Shown: positions 40,488 to 50,340 of the stretch, piece after piece | Numbering within the stretch: the stretch's first letter is position 1 | How the letters are laid out: each line of letters begins with the position of its first letter | Assembly (NCBI GenBank): GCA_902564385.1 | Contig: CACFAT010000001.1 | Coordinates: 208,322-272,321 of the forward strand | DNA length: 64,000 bases | Reading direction: 5' to 3' | Source of the DNA: an uncultured Pelagibacteraceae bacterium | GTDB taxonomy: Bacteria; Pseudomonadota; Alphaproteobacteria; Pelagibacterales; Pelagibacteraceae | The notes under the pieces: model-generated | Database searches by the model: none | Seen by the model: the letters and a program-made list of their open reading frames with translations, nothing else | Told to the model about the DNA's origin: nothing | Made by a program: the position numbers and the translations under genes

Positions 40488-41501
40488 TTAATATTTTATT
40501 TTTTCAAACTTTTTTGATTTTAATGACTGGATAGCACTCTCAGCAATTTGTATTGAAATCTTTCCATCAATAAAACCACTTTTAGGTCTTAAATTTGATC
40601 TGAATAATTTAGCAAGATCATTTAACTGTTCTTTGTATGCCTGGTCGTATCTTTCTATAAAAAAATGTTTAAAGCTTGATCGTGCATTTGTACTTTTATT
40701 AGAATACAAACTAATCTCATTTTCTTTGATATTATCAGAAATAATCATTCCTTTGCTTCCAAAAAGCTCTACTCTTTGATCATATCCAAAACTACAATGT
40801 CTAGAATTACTAATAATACATTGAACACCATTTTTTGTTTTCAAAATTGCAGTAGCAAGCTCGAAATCTTTAAGTTTATTGAAGTATTTATTAGAAATAT
40901 TGCTCCCTGTGGCAAATATAGAAACAAATTTATCTTTACCCGCATAATATCTTGCTAGATCGAAATCATGGATCATCATATCTTTGAAAATACCGCCTGA
41001 GGCTTTTAAATAATTTATAGATGGAGCAGCCGGATCTCTGCTAGTAATAATTATTTTCTCTAGCTTTCCTATCTTGCCTTTTATTAAATTATTTTTTAGA
41101 GAACTATGACCTGGATCATATCTTCTGTTAAATCCAATTTGAATTTTATGATTAAATTTATTTATTTTTTTTTCGTAATTTTGAATTTTTTTTAAATTTA
41201 AATCTAAAGGTTTTTCACAAAATACTGTTTTTTTACTTTTTATACTTTCATATATAAATTTAAGATGAGTTGATGTAGTGGAAGAGATAAAAATACAATC
41301 AATTTTTTTATCTCTATATGCTATTTGAGGACTTTCAATATTTTGACAATTTAGATTTTTTGAAACTTTTTTTGCAAGTTTTTTATTAACATCGAAAATA
41401 TATTTAAGATTAAAATTTTTATTATTTATTAAATTATTTGCATGCATTAGTCCTATTCTTCCCAAACCGAATAATGCTACGTTAATTAAATTTTTACCCA
41501 T
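40488..41501 (-). CDS. Gfo/Idh/MocA oxidoreductase (inositol 2-dehydrogenase-like)
   Basis: NVALFGLGRIGLMHANNL, FCEKPLDLN, IQIGFNRRYDPG, GGIFKDMMIHDFDLARY. Confidence 0.87.
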   Translation of the reverse strand: MGKNLINVALFGLGRIGLMHANNLINNKNFNLKYIFDVNKKLAKKVSKNLNCQNIESPQIAYRDKKIDCIFISSTTSTHLKFIYESIKSKKTVFCEKPLDLNLKKIQNYEKKINKFNHKIQIGFNRRYDPGHSSLKNNLIKGKIGKLEKIIITSRDPAAPSINYLKASGGIFKDMMIHDFDLARYYAGKDKFVSIFATGSNISNKYFNKLKDFELATAILKTKNGVQCIISNSRHCSFGYDQRVELFGSKGMIISDNIKENEISLYSNKSTNARSSFKHFFIERYDQAYKEQLNDLAKLFRSNLRPKSGFIDGKISIQIAESAIQSLKSKKFEKIKY

Positions 41502-42631
41502 TGTTTTTTTAATGATGATTTCTTACATGCATCAATGAATTTAGCAGTCTCCAAACCCTCTTCTTCGTTAGGAAAATAAAATCTTTTTTTTGTATTGGTT
41601 TTTAAATATTCAGCAAATTCCTTATATATATTTGCAAAAGCATCTAAATATCCTTCAGGGTGACCAAATTTTACTCTAGAAAATTTTTTTGAAAAATTTG
41701 CTTTTGTATATCCTCTTTCTAAAAACTTTACTGCTCCTTTGCTTGGATTAAATTTTAAATAATTTGGATCATTTTGAACCCATTCTAAACTTCCTTTAGA
41801 ACCATATACTCTAATTCTTAAACCATAAACACCACCTTTAGCTGTTACACATGTCCATACAATTCCTTTAGCACCATTGTTAAAATTAACAAAAACTTGT
41901 GCGTTATTATCCATTTTAACATTCTTCGAATATTTACTTACATCGGCTATCAGTTTTTCTCCTTTAAGCCCTGTAATATAAATTGCTAGATGATATGCGT
42001 GTGATCCTATTTCATTGAGAACTGCTGATATACCAACAATTTTTTTATCAACTTTCCATTTAAAAACCTTTTTTGAATTTGTTTTTGAAATTTTATTACC
42101 ATCTGTCCAATCCTGAATATATTCAACATTGATATATTCAACTTTTCCAATTTTTCCTTTTTCAACTAAATTTTTTGCCTCTCTAACCATTGGATAAGAT
42201 GAATAGTTGTGAGTCAGTGCATATTTAATTTTTTTGTTATTTTTTATCGCTTTATATAGTTTTTTTCCCTGCTCAAGATTTCCAGCAAATGGTTTGTCCG
42301 AAATTACATGTATGTTTTTTTTTATAAAATTCTCCGCAATAATTTGATGACTTGATGGTGGAGTCATTATTGCTACAACATTAATACCGTCTTTTCTTTT
42401 CGCTTCTTTTTCAGACATCTCCTTGTAATTTGAATAACATCTAGATTTATCTAAACCTATACTTTGTCCAAATTTCCTAGATTTATCAACACTTCTAGAA
42501 AATACCCCCGCAACGATTTCATATTTGTCATCATATCTAGATGAAATTCTATGAACATGCCCGATCCAAGATCCAGGTCCGCCTCCAACAATTCCAAGTT
42601 TAAATTTTTTAGGTTTAATTTTTTGAAGCAT
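41486..42631 (-). CDS. Gfo/Idh/MocA family oxidoreductase
   Basis: KLGIVGGGPGSWIGHVHRIS, VISDKPFAGN, ISAVLNEIGSHAYHLA. Confidence 0.88.
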   Translation of the reverse strand: MLQKIKPKKFKLGIVGGGPGSWIGHVHRISSRYDDKYEIVAGVFSRSVDKSRKFGQSIGLDKSRCYSNYKEMSEKEAKRKDGINVVAIMTPPSSHQIIAENFIKKNIHVISDKPFAGNLEQGKKLYKAIKNNKKIKYALTHNYSSYPMVREAKNLVEKGKIGKVEYINVEYIQDWTDGNKISKTNSKKVFKWKVDKKIVGISAVLNEIGSHAYHLAIYITGLKGEKLIADVSKYSKNVKMDNNAQVFVNFNNGAKGIVWTCVTAKGGVYGLRIRVYGSKGSLEWVQNDPNYLKFNPSKGAVKFLERGYTKANFSKKFSRVKFGHPEGYLDAFANIYKEFAEYLKTNTKKRFYFPNEEEGLETAKFIDACKKSSLKKQWVKI

Positions 42632-42657
42632 CTAATATCATAACAAAACTATTATTT

Positions 42658-43560
42658 ATGTCAGTAAAATTAGGTATAGCCCCAATAGCTTGGAGCAATG
42701 ATGACATGCCTGAGCTTGGTGGTGATACTCCGCTTGAACAATGTCTTTCCGAAGCTAGTGAAGCAGGATTTGAAGGAATAGAGTCTGGGGGAAAATTTCC
42801 AAAAACATCAAAGGAATTAATTCCTATATTAAATAAATATAATTTAAAATTATGTTCAGGTTGGTATGGAGCAAATTTAAGAAAAAATACTTTTGAAGAG
42901 GAAAAGTCAAAAATTCAAAACCAATTGAAACTATTTCAAGATTGTAAAGCGCCCTGCATGGTTTTTGCCGAAGTTTATGGTTCCATTCAAGGCGATCCAA
43001 ATATAAATTTATCTAAAAGACCTAGAATGGATTTAGATGAGTCTAAAAAATATTATAAAAAAATTTCAGAAATGGGAAAATATCTAGAGGATCAAGACAT
43101 GCCTCTTGCTTACCATCATCATATGGGAACTTGCATTGAAAGTGAAGAGGATACAAGAAGATTATTAGAAAACACAGATGGTAGTGTCAAACTAACTTTA
43201 GATACTGGACACATGTTATTTGCAAAAGGGGATAGTTTGAAAATTTATAAAGAATTTAAAGAAAGAATAATTCATATACATTGCAAAGATATGAGAAAAA
43301 ATGTTTTAGATAATTCGTTAAATCACGATTATAGTTTTAGACAGGCTTTTTTAGAAGGAGCCTTCACTGTTCCAGGAGATGGTTGTATTGATTACAAGCC
43401 TTTTTTTGAATTGTTAAAAGAACAAAATTATTCTGGATGGTTAGTTGTAGAAGCGGAGCAAGATCCCGCAAAAGCAAATCCTTTTCAATATGCTAAAATT
43501 GGATACAAATATCTAATTGAGACTTTAAAAAGCGCAAATTTAGAAATTGAAAATAATTAG
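42658..43560 (+). CDS. iolE: Myo-inosose-2 dehydratase-like (IolE family, xylose-isomerase-like TIM barrel)
   Basis: KLGIAPIAWSNDDMPELGGDTPLEQCLSEASEAGFEGIESGGKFP, LAYHHHMGTCIES, LTLDTGH, HIHCKDMR. Confidence 0.9.
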   Translation: MSVKLGIAPIAWSNDDMPELGGDTPLEQCLSEASEAGFEGIESGGKFPKTSKELIPILNKYNLKLCSGWYGANLRKNTFEEEKSKIQNQLKLFQDCKAPCMVFAEVYGSIQGDPNINLSKRPRMDLDESKKYYKKISEMGKYLEDQDMPLAYHHHMGTCIESEEDTRRLLENTDGSVKLTLDTGHMLFAKGDSLKIYKEFKERIIHIHCKDMRKNVLDNSLNHDYSFRQAFLEGAFTVPGDGCIDYKPFFELLKEQNYSGWLVVEAEQDPAKANPFQYAKIGYKYLIETLKSANLEIENN

Positions 43561-44061
43561 CTATCTATATAAAGAAGTTAATTCATTATTACCAGCAGCC
43601 ACACATGGAGATTTAAAACAAGTACCAACAATCCATTCTGATCCTGGTTCTGCTAAAAAATTTGATGACATTATAAAAATAACACCCATTTCTACTGACT
43701 GACCAGCTTTTCCTTCTGCTTTTATTCTCGGGTCAGGGTCTGTTTTAACTTTGTTGTCATCTGAAAATGGATTTTCAATCTTAAGATTATCATTTATATG
43801 ATTAACAACCTTTTCAGCTATCCATTCAGCATTACATGGATCACCCCAAACTGTTATCTTCCCTTCATCATTATTTCCACAATTATTAATTTCGCCATTA
43901 ATAAAATCGACAACTTTTTTATGATTTTCTTTTACTAAATTTGCACGAGCTTCAACTTCAGGCCTTGTACTCGCTGTCCATATCAACATACCTACCACAT
44001 AAACAGCTGATATAATTATAAGAAACTCTAACAATCCAAAATTTTTTAATTTTAAGCTCAT
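43561..44061 (-). CDS. Type IV pilin-like / pseudopilin-like protein of unknown function
   Basis: N-terminal N|FGLLEFLIIISAVYVVGMLIW has Phe+1 and Glu+5 spacing of class III signal peptides; paired Cys in the soluble part (CGNNDEGKITVWGDPC; CFKSPC). Confidence 0.5.
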   Translation of the reverse strand: MSLKLKNFGLLEFLIIISAVYVVGMLIWTASTRPEVEARANLVKENHKKVVDFINGEINNCGNNDEGKITVWGDPCNAEWIAEKVVNHINDNLKIENPFSDDNKVKTDPDPRIKAEGKAGQSVEMGVIFIMSSNFLAEPGSEWIVGTCFKSPCVAAGNNELTSLYR

Positions 44062-45017
44062 GAGATTTTTACTATTTTTGACTTTTCCAATTTATTGTCA
44101 AAAAAATCAATAATATTTTGGACTGTTTCAATACCCATTCTAGATAAACATTCTTCGGTAAATACTGCTGAATGAGGGCTTAAAAATGCTTTCTCATTTT
44201 TTAGCAATGGATTATCTAAAGAAGGAGGCTCCTTTTCAAAAACATCAAGCCCTGCACCAAAAATTAAATCTTCGTTTAATGCCTTATTAAGATCTTCCTC
44301 GTTAATAATACCACCTCTTGCAGCATTAATTAAAATACAATTTTTTTTCATTTTTTTTATCATTTCATAATTGATTAAATGTTTTGTATTTTCATTTAGA
44401 GGCATATGAATTGAAATTGCATCCATTTTATTTAAACTCTCATTTAAATCATTAATTTTAGTACCACCAACTTTTTTAATTTCCTCTTCACTGACAAAAG
44501 GATCATAAACAAAAATGTTCATTTCTAAACCCTTACATTTTTTAAGTAAGCATTTTCCAATACGACCAAAACCTGCAATTAAGATACTTTTATTCCATAA
44601 CTCAATTGTTTTAGGAAGCTTAGTTCTATTACTGAACTTTCCAGTTTTTACAGTCTCGTTGTACATATTATTTCTTTTTGCAATGCTGAATAGCATGAAT
44701 AAAACATGTTCTGCTACAGCTTGAGCATTTGCTGTAGCTGTTATTGCTAATGTGATATTGTTTTGCTTGGTTGCTTTAAGATCTATATTGTCATAGCCTA
44801 CACCATGTCTAGATATCACTTTTAAATTCTTAGCTGTGTCTATAATTTCTTTCGACAATTTAGATGTTCTAATACTTATTCCATCACAGTCTTTTATTTT
44901 ATCTTTCAAAAATTCTGTATCCGTGTTGTCTACAACTTCAAATTCAAAATCTTTATTTCCTTTTAGTAAATCAATACCATGATTATGTATCGATCCTATT
45001 ATTAAGATTTTTTTCAT
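44058..45017 (-). CDS. D-isomer-specific 2-hydroxyacid dehydrogenase (SerA-like)
   Basis: ISRHGVGYDNIDL, LIAGFGRIGKCLL, NAARGGIINEEDL, LSPHSAVFT. Confidence 0.92.
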   Translation of the reverse strand: MKKILIIGSIHNHGIDLLKGNKDFEFEVVDNTDTEFLKDKIKDCDGISIRTSKLSKEIIDTAKNLKVISRHGVGYDNIDLKATKQNNITLAITATANAQAVAEHVLFMLFSIAKRNNMYNETVKTGKFSNRTKLPKTIELWNKSILIAGFGRIGKCLLKKCKGLEMNIFVYDPFVSEEEIKKVGGTKINDLNESLNKMDAISIHMPLNENTKHLINYEMIKKMKKNCILINAARGGIINEEDLNKALNEDLIFGAGLDVFEKEPPSLDNPLLKNEKAFLSPHSAVFTEECLSRMGIETVQNIIDFFDNKLEKSKIVKIS

Positions 45018-45041
45018 ACGTAAAAGTTTATACTTTATTTA

Positions 45042-45833
45042 TTAATAGGCTTTAGATAATTCTGATTTCACTGTGCCTTTTAAATTTTCAACTGTATTTT
45101 TCGCACCCGCACTTATAAATCTGGAGTCTGCTCCAACTGTTACAAATTGAAAACCTTTTTCAATCATTTTTTTTGCATAGTCAGTACTTCCGTTATGAAT
45201 TCCAGCAAATATATTGTTTTTTTTTGCATGCTCTAATATTCTAAGTATTTCTGAATAAGCTTTAGTATCTTCACCTTTGTCGAAACCAGGCTTTTCTCCT
45301 ATAGCCAAACTTAAATCAGCAGGCCCTATGTAGATACCATCAAGGCCTGGGGTACTCATAATTTCATCAAGATTTTCTAAAGCTTCTTTAGTTTCAATCA
45401 TAGCCATTTTTAATATTTCGTCGTTTGCATGATCTCCATAATCAGGTCCTCCATAGATTAACCCTCTCATTGGACCGAAACTTCTATATCCATCTGGTGG
45501 ATATTTACATGCTTGAACAAATCTTTCTGCTTCTTTTCGATTACTTACCATTGGGCAAATGACTCCATAACACCCAGCATCTAAAATTTTCATAATTTGA
45601 CCAGGTTCATTCCAATTAACTCTTGCCAAAGGCACGACTTCAGTCGCTGAAATCACTTGCATCATTGGCATTGCATTTGTGTAATCAACGAGCCCGTGTT
45701 GCATATCAATTGTTAATGAGTCCCATCCTTGTTGAGCCATTGTTTCTGCTGAAACAGTACTTGGAATTTGTAACCAACCATTGATTACAGCATTGCCATT
45801 TTTAATTATTTCTTTGGCTTTATTTTTTCTCAT
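45042..45833 (-). CDS. HpcH/HpaI class II aldolase (2-keto-3-deoxy-acid aldolase type)
   Basis: WDSLTIDMQHGLVDY, IMKILDAGCYGVICPMV, YRSFGPMRG, MIETKEALENLDEI, GIYIGPADLSLAIG. Confidence 0.92.
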   Translation of the reverse strand: MRKNKAKEIIKNGNAVINGWLQIPSTVSAETMAQQGWDSLTIDMQHGLVDYTNAMPMMQVISATEVVPLARVNWNEPGQIMKILDAGCYGVICPMVSNRKEAERFVQACKYPPDGYRSFGPMRGLIYGGPDYGDHANDEILKMAMIETKEALENLDEIMSTPGLDGIYIGPADLSLAIGEKPGFDKGEDTKAYSEILRILEHAKKNNIFAGIHNGSTDYAKKMIEKGFQFVTVGADSRFISAGAKNTVENLKGTVKSELSKAY

Positions 45834-45837
45834 TTAC

Positions 45838-47280
45838 TCAGGTTTTGAGACCCATATGGGTATACTTTATATTAAGGTAATCTTTTATAGCCATAGATCC
45901 ACCTTCACGACCATAACCGGTTTGTTTTATTCCACCGAATGGAGCTTCAGCAACTGCAACAGCCGCTGTATTTACTGCAACACAACCAGTTTCCATCATC
46001 TCTGATGCTCTATTAGCTTTGTCCATTGAGTTTGTATATAAATAGCTACAAAGTCCCAGGTCATTATTATTTGCTCTTTCTACTACTTCGTCAAAATCCT
46101 TGAAAGTTAAAACAGGTACTAAGGGGCCAAATGGTTCTTCTTTCATAATTGTAAAATTATCCTGAACATCATCAAATACTGTTGGTTCAAAATAATAACC
46201 TTTATTAAATCCTGAAGGTCTACCCCCACCTAAAACAACTTTTGCGCCTTCACTCTTTGTAGTTTCGACTAATTTTTCAATTTCTTCCAAACGTTTTGCT
46301 GTTGTTAAAGGTCCTAAGTCAGTGCCTTCATCCATTCCATTTCCAATTTTTAATTTTTTTGCTCTATCTACAAAAGCATTTACAAATTCTTCTTTTCTTG
46401 TTTCTTGAATGTAAAACCTATTTGGAGATATACAAACTTGACCATTGTTACGAAATTTTGCTGTTATTGCCATATCTGCAACTTTATTCATGTCCACATC
46501 ATCAAATACTATAAATGGAGAATGGCCACTTAATTCCATTGTAACTCTTTGAACTTTATCAGCAGCTTTTTTAAGAATTAATTTACCAACACGTGTTGAG
46601 CCGGTTATAGAAACTTTTTTTATTATATCTGAATCAAGTAATTCATTTGATATTTCGGCTGGGTCTCCAGATAATAAATTGACTACTCCATCAGGAACTC
46701 CAGCATCTTTACAAATATTTACAAGTTCCATAACTGCTCCAGGTGTAATTACATCTGGCTTACAAATAACTGAACAACCAGCTGCCAGTGCAGTTGAAAT
46801 TTTTCTAGACGCTAAAACTATAGGAAAATTCCATGGCACAAGTGCTGCTACAACACCTACTGGCTGATAGTAAACATGAACTCTTGTTTCTGGAAATCTA
46901 CTTTGTAATGTTTCACCATAAATTCTCTTAGTTTCTTCTGCATTCCATTCAAATATATCTGCTCCACCACCAACTTCTCCAATTGCCTCTTTAAGAGGTT
47001 TTCCAACTTCAAGTGTAAGCCATTTAGCTAATACATCTTTTCTTTCACGCATCAAATCTGCAATTTTTCTTATTACATAAGACCTCTGCCATGGAGTGGT
47101 ATTTTTCCAAGTTTCGAGTCCTTTCTCTGCTGATTTTAATGCTTTTTGAACGTCAACAGAGGACGCTTTTGATGCTTCTCCTAAAACTTCTTCTGTTGCT
47201 GGATTGATAACTTTATAAGTTTCTTTTTTTTCTGCTTGTTGCCACTGACCATCAATGAATTGACCAAAATTGCTATACAT
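45838..47280 (-). CDS. NAD(P)-dependent aldehyde dehydrogenase (succinate-semialdehyde-dehydrogenase-like)
   Basis: VTMELSGHSPFIVFDD, NNGQVCISPNRFYI (catalytic Cys), GYGREGG. Confidence 0.93.
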   Translation of the reverse strand: MYSNFGQFIDGQWQQAEKKETYKVINPATEEVLGEASKASSVDVQKALKSAEKGLETWKNTTPWQRSYVIRKIADLMRERKDVLAKWLTLEVGKPLKEAIGEVGGGADIFEWNAEETKRIYGETLQSRFPETRVHVYYQPVGVVAALVPWNFPIVLASRKISTALAAGCSVICKPDVITPGAVMELVNICKDAGVPDGVVNLLSGDPAEISNELLDSDIIKKVSITGSTRVGKLILKKAADKVQRVTMELSGHSPFIVFDDVDMNKVADMAITAKFRNNGQVCISPNRFYIQETRKEEFVNAFVDRAKKLKIGNGMDEGTDLGPLTTAKRLEEIEKLVETTKSEGAKVVLGGGRPSGFNKGYYFEPTVFDDVQDNFTIMKEEPFGPLVPVLTFKDFDEVVERANNNDLGLCSYLYTNSMDKANRASEMMETGCVAVNTAAVAVAEAPFGGIKQTGYGREGGSMAIKDYLNIKYTHMGLKT

Positions 47281-47332
47281 ATTTTTTAAATTGTGTTTAA
47301 TTGTTAAAAGTTAAAGATTTATATATAGAATA

Positions 47333-49177
47333 ATGAAAAAAATAAAGCTCACTTGTGCGCATGCAATAATAAAGCATCTTATTGCTCAAAAAATTTTAAT
47401 AGATGGTAAAAAAGAGCAGTTATTTGCTGGGGCTTTTGGTATTTTTGGACATGGCAATGTTGCTTGTTTAGGACAAGCCCTACAAGAAAATCAAGATAAA
47501 TTACCAACTTATAGAGGACATCATGAGCAAAATATGGCTTTGACTGGAATAGCATATGCTAGAGCTAAAAGAAGAAAACAAATTTTTGTTGCAACTAGTT
47601 CAGTTGGACCAGGATCTACAAATATGGTTACAGCCTCTGCTGTTGCTATGAGCAATAGACTTCCAATTTTATTTTTACCTGGAGATACATATGCAAACAG
47701 AATGCCTGACCCGGTTCTACAACAAGTTGAGCATTTTAATAATCCTGGCATTACTCAGAATGATGCTTTTAAACCAGTAACAAAATATTTTGATAGAATT
47801 ACAAGACCAGAACAAATCTTACAAACATTACCTCAAGCAATCCAAACAATGTTAGATCCAGCAGATTGTGGACCAGCTTGCTTATCATTATCACAAGATG
47901 TTCAAGGTGAAACATATGAATATCCTGAAGAATTTTTTAAAGAGAGAGTACATAATATTAGAAGACCAAGACCTGATGATTTTCAAATAAAACAAGCAGC
48001 TGAGCTAATTAAAAAATCTAAAAATCCTTTATTGATTTCAGGTGGAGGAGTTTTCTACTCTGATGCAATGGAAGATCTAAGTAATTTTGCAATTAAACAC
48101 AATATACCAGTTACACAAACAGTTATGGGCTACTCTACAATGAAGAGAGACCACTCTCATTTTTTGGGTCCTATAGGTGGTCTTGGTGGCAAAGCAGCAA
48201 ATAATTTAGCAAAACAAACTGACCTAGCTATTGCTGTTGGAACAAAGTTAGCTGATTTTACAACTGGGTCATGGGCAAATTTCGAGAACCCAGACTTTTC
48301 ACTTGTTAGTGTCAATGTTTCTAGATTTGATGCTACCAAACATTTGGCGCAATCAGTAATAGGTGATGCAAAAGTAAGTTTACAAGAGCTATCAAATGCT
48401 TTGGGAGATTGGAAGGCACCTGATGAATGGCATAAAAAATCAAGAGATGAATTAAAAAATTGGAATGATTATGTTGATAAAGAAAGTGGACCAACTAATC
48501 AAGAACTACCTAGTTATGCACATGCTGTAGGAGCAATATATCGTAATTCAGATCCAACAGACATTGCTGTTACAGCGGCAGGAGGATTGGTTGGAGAAGT
48601 TGTACAAATTTGGAGGCCAAAAGAATTAAATACACATGAAACCGAATGGGGTTTTAGCTGTATGAGTTATGAAATTTCTGGTGCATTAGGAGTAAAAATG
48701 GCCAACCCAGATAAAGAAGTAATAGCTTTTGTAGGTGATGGATCTTATTTACTTTTTAATTCAGATATTTATTCATCGGTTATAACAAATAATAAATTAA
48801 TAATAGTTTTATGTGATAATGGAGGCCATGCCGTTATTAATAGGCTACAAATATTTAAAGGTGGGAAAGAATTTAATTGTCTATTTAATAGCTCAAAAGC
48901 TCCAAATCTTGTACCTGTTAATTTTGCTAAACATGCAGAGAGTATGGGTGCAAAATCTGAGGAGGTATCATCTATTTCTGAATTAGAAGAAGCATTTAAA
49001 AGAGCTAAAAAATCTGATGTGACTTACTTAATTTCAATAAAAACTCATTCTTATGAGTGGCTAGAAGGTTCTGCTTACTGGGAAAGTCCCACTTTAGAAA
49101 TGCCATCAACAAAAGAAAATGAAGAGGCATTAAAACTTCATAAAGAAGGAAAATCAAAGCAAAGACAAGGTGTCTAA
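47333..49177 (+). CDS. iolD: 3D-(3,5/4)-trihydroxycyclohexane-1,2-dione acylhydrolase-like ThDP enzyme
   Basis: AGAFGIFGHGNVACLGQALQENQDKLPTYRGHHEQNM, ThDP-binding GDGSYLLFNSDIYSSVITNNKLIIVLCDN. Confidence 0.93.
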   Translation: MKKIKLTCAHAIIKHLIAQKILIDGKKEQLFAGAFGIFGHGNVACLGQALQENQDKLPTYRGHHEQNMALTGIAYARAKRRKQIFVATSSVGPGSTNMVTASAVAMSNRLPILFLPGDTYANRMPDPVLQQVEHFNNPGITQNDAFKPVTKYFDRITRPEQILQTLPQAIQTMLDPADCGPACLSLSQDVQGETYEYPEEFFKERVHNIRRPRPDDFQIKQAAELIKKSKNPLLISGGGVFYSDAMEDLSNFAIKHNIPVTQTVMGYSTMKRDHSHFLGPIGGLGGKAANNLAKQTDLAIAVGTKLADFTTGSWANFENPDFSLVSVNVSRFDATKHLAQSVIGDAKVSLQELSNALGDWKAPDEWHKKSRDELKNWNDYVDKESGPTNQELPSYAHAVGAIYRNSDPTDIAVTAAGGLVGEVVQIWRPKELNTHETEWGFSCMSYEISGALGVKMANPDKEVIAFVGDGSYLLFNSDIYSSVITNNKLIIVLCDNGGHAVINRLQIFKGGKEFNCLFNSSKAPNLVPVNFAKHAESMGAKSEEVSSISELEEAFKRAKKSDVTYLISIKTHSYEWLEGSAYWESPTLEMPSTKENEEALKLHKEGKSKQRQGV

Positions 49178-49182
49178 AATTC

Positions 49183-50337
49183 ATGAATAAAGTTTTTAAG
49201 GTTGGTCTCATAGGATGTGGCCATATCGCAGAAACATATTTTAGGGGACACCAATATTTTAATAATTTCAAAATTGTTGCTTGTGCAGATATTAATCAAA
49301 AAGCAGCTGAAAAATGTGCAAAATTATACAACATCAAATCAATGACTGTTAATGAAATACTAAAAGATAAAGATATTGAGGTAATTTTAAATTTAACAAT
49401 TCCTCAATCACATTATTCTGTATCAAAAAAAGTATTAAATGCAGGTAAGCACGTTTATTCAGAAAAACCATTAGCAACATACTTTCAAAAAGGAAAAGAG
49501 CTAGTGGCTTTGGCAAAACAAAAAAAATTATACATTGGTAATGCGCCGGATACTTTTCTTGGAGGAGGTGGACAAAAAGCAAAGGAATTAATTGACTCTG
49601 ATTTGATTGGACAAATCAAACTTGGAAATGCAATCTTTGCATTTCCTGGTGTTGAAAACTTTCATCCAAAACCAGAGTCTTGGTATAAAAAAGAGGGAGG
49701 ACCAGTAATAGATATGGGTCCTTATTTTTTTACAACGCTTGTTAATCTTTTAGGGCCAGCTAAACAGGTGCAAGGAAGAACATTAACGGCGTTTAAAAGA
49801 AGAAATTATAGAGCGGGTCCGAATAAAGGAAAAACATTTAAGGTTGAAACACCAACTACTTATTTAGCAACAATTCAATTTCATAATGAAGCAATTATTC
49901 AAGTCACTCTATCCTTTGATGTTATTAATCATCAAAGAAATCATATGGAACTTTATGGAACTAAAGGATCAATTATCGTTCCTGATCCGAATATGTTTGG
50001 TGGATCTGTTTATATTTCTGTTACAGAGGGTGGTCGTTGGGGAGAACATAAAACTGACAAAATGCATTTAGGAAAAATAAATATTACATCTGCAAGTGGT
50101 AGATCTAATGAGTCACCTACAAATGCAAACTATAGAAGTGTTGGAATGTCTGAGATGTTATATTCAATCGAAAAAAAGAAAAAACATCGATGTTCTGGAG
50201 AGCTATCTCTTCATGTTTTAGATATAATTGAGTCTACTATGAAAGCCGCAACAACTGGAGTACCTCAAAAAATTAAAACTAAGTGTGAAAAACCAAAAAG
50301 ATTTACAGAAGAAGAAGTAAAAAAAATTCTCTTATAG
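49183..50337 (+). CDS. Gfo/Idh/MocA family oxidoreductase
   Basis: KVGLIGCGHIAETYFRGHQYF, VYSEKPLATYF, GGPVIDMGPYFFTTLVNLLG. Confidence 0.9.
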   Translation: MNKVFKVGLIGCGHIAETYFRGHQYFNNFKIVACADINQKAAEKCAKLYNIKSMTVNEILKDKDIEVILNLTIPQSHYSVSKKVLNAGKHVYSEKPLATYFQKGKELVALAKQKKLYIGNAPDTFLGGGGQKAKELIDSDLIGQIKLGNAIFAFPGVENFHPKPESWYKKEGGPVIDMGPYFFTTLVNLLGPAKQVQGRTLTAFKRRNYRAGPNKGKTFKVETPTTYLATIQFHNEAIIQVTLSFDVINHQRNHMELYGTKGSIIVPDPNMFGGSVYISVTEGGRWGEHKTDKMHLGKINITSASGRSNESPTNANYRSVGMSEMLYSIEKKKKHRCSGELSLHVLDIIESTMKAATTGVPQKIKTKCEKPKRFTEEEVKKILL

Positions 50338-50340
50338 ATC

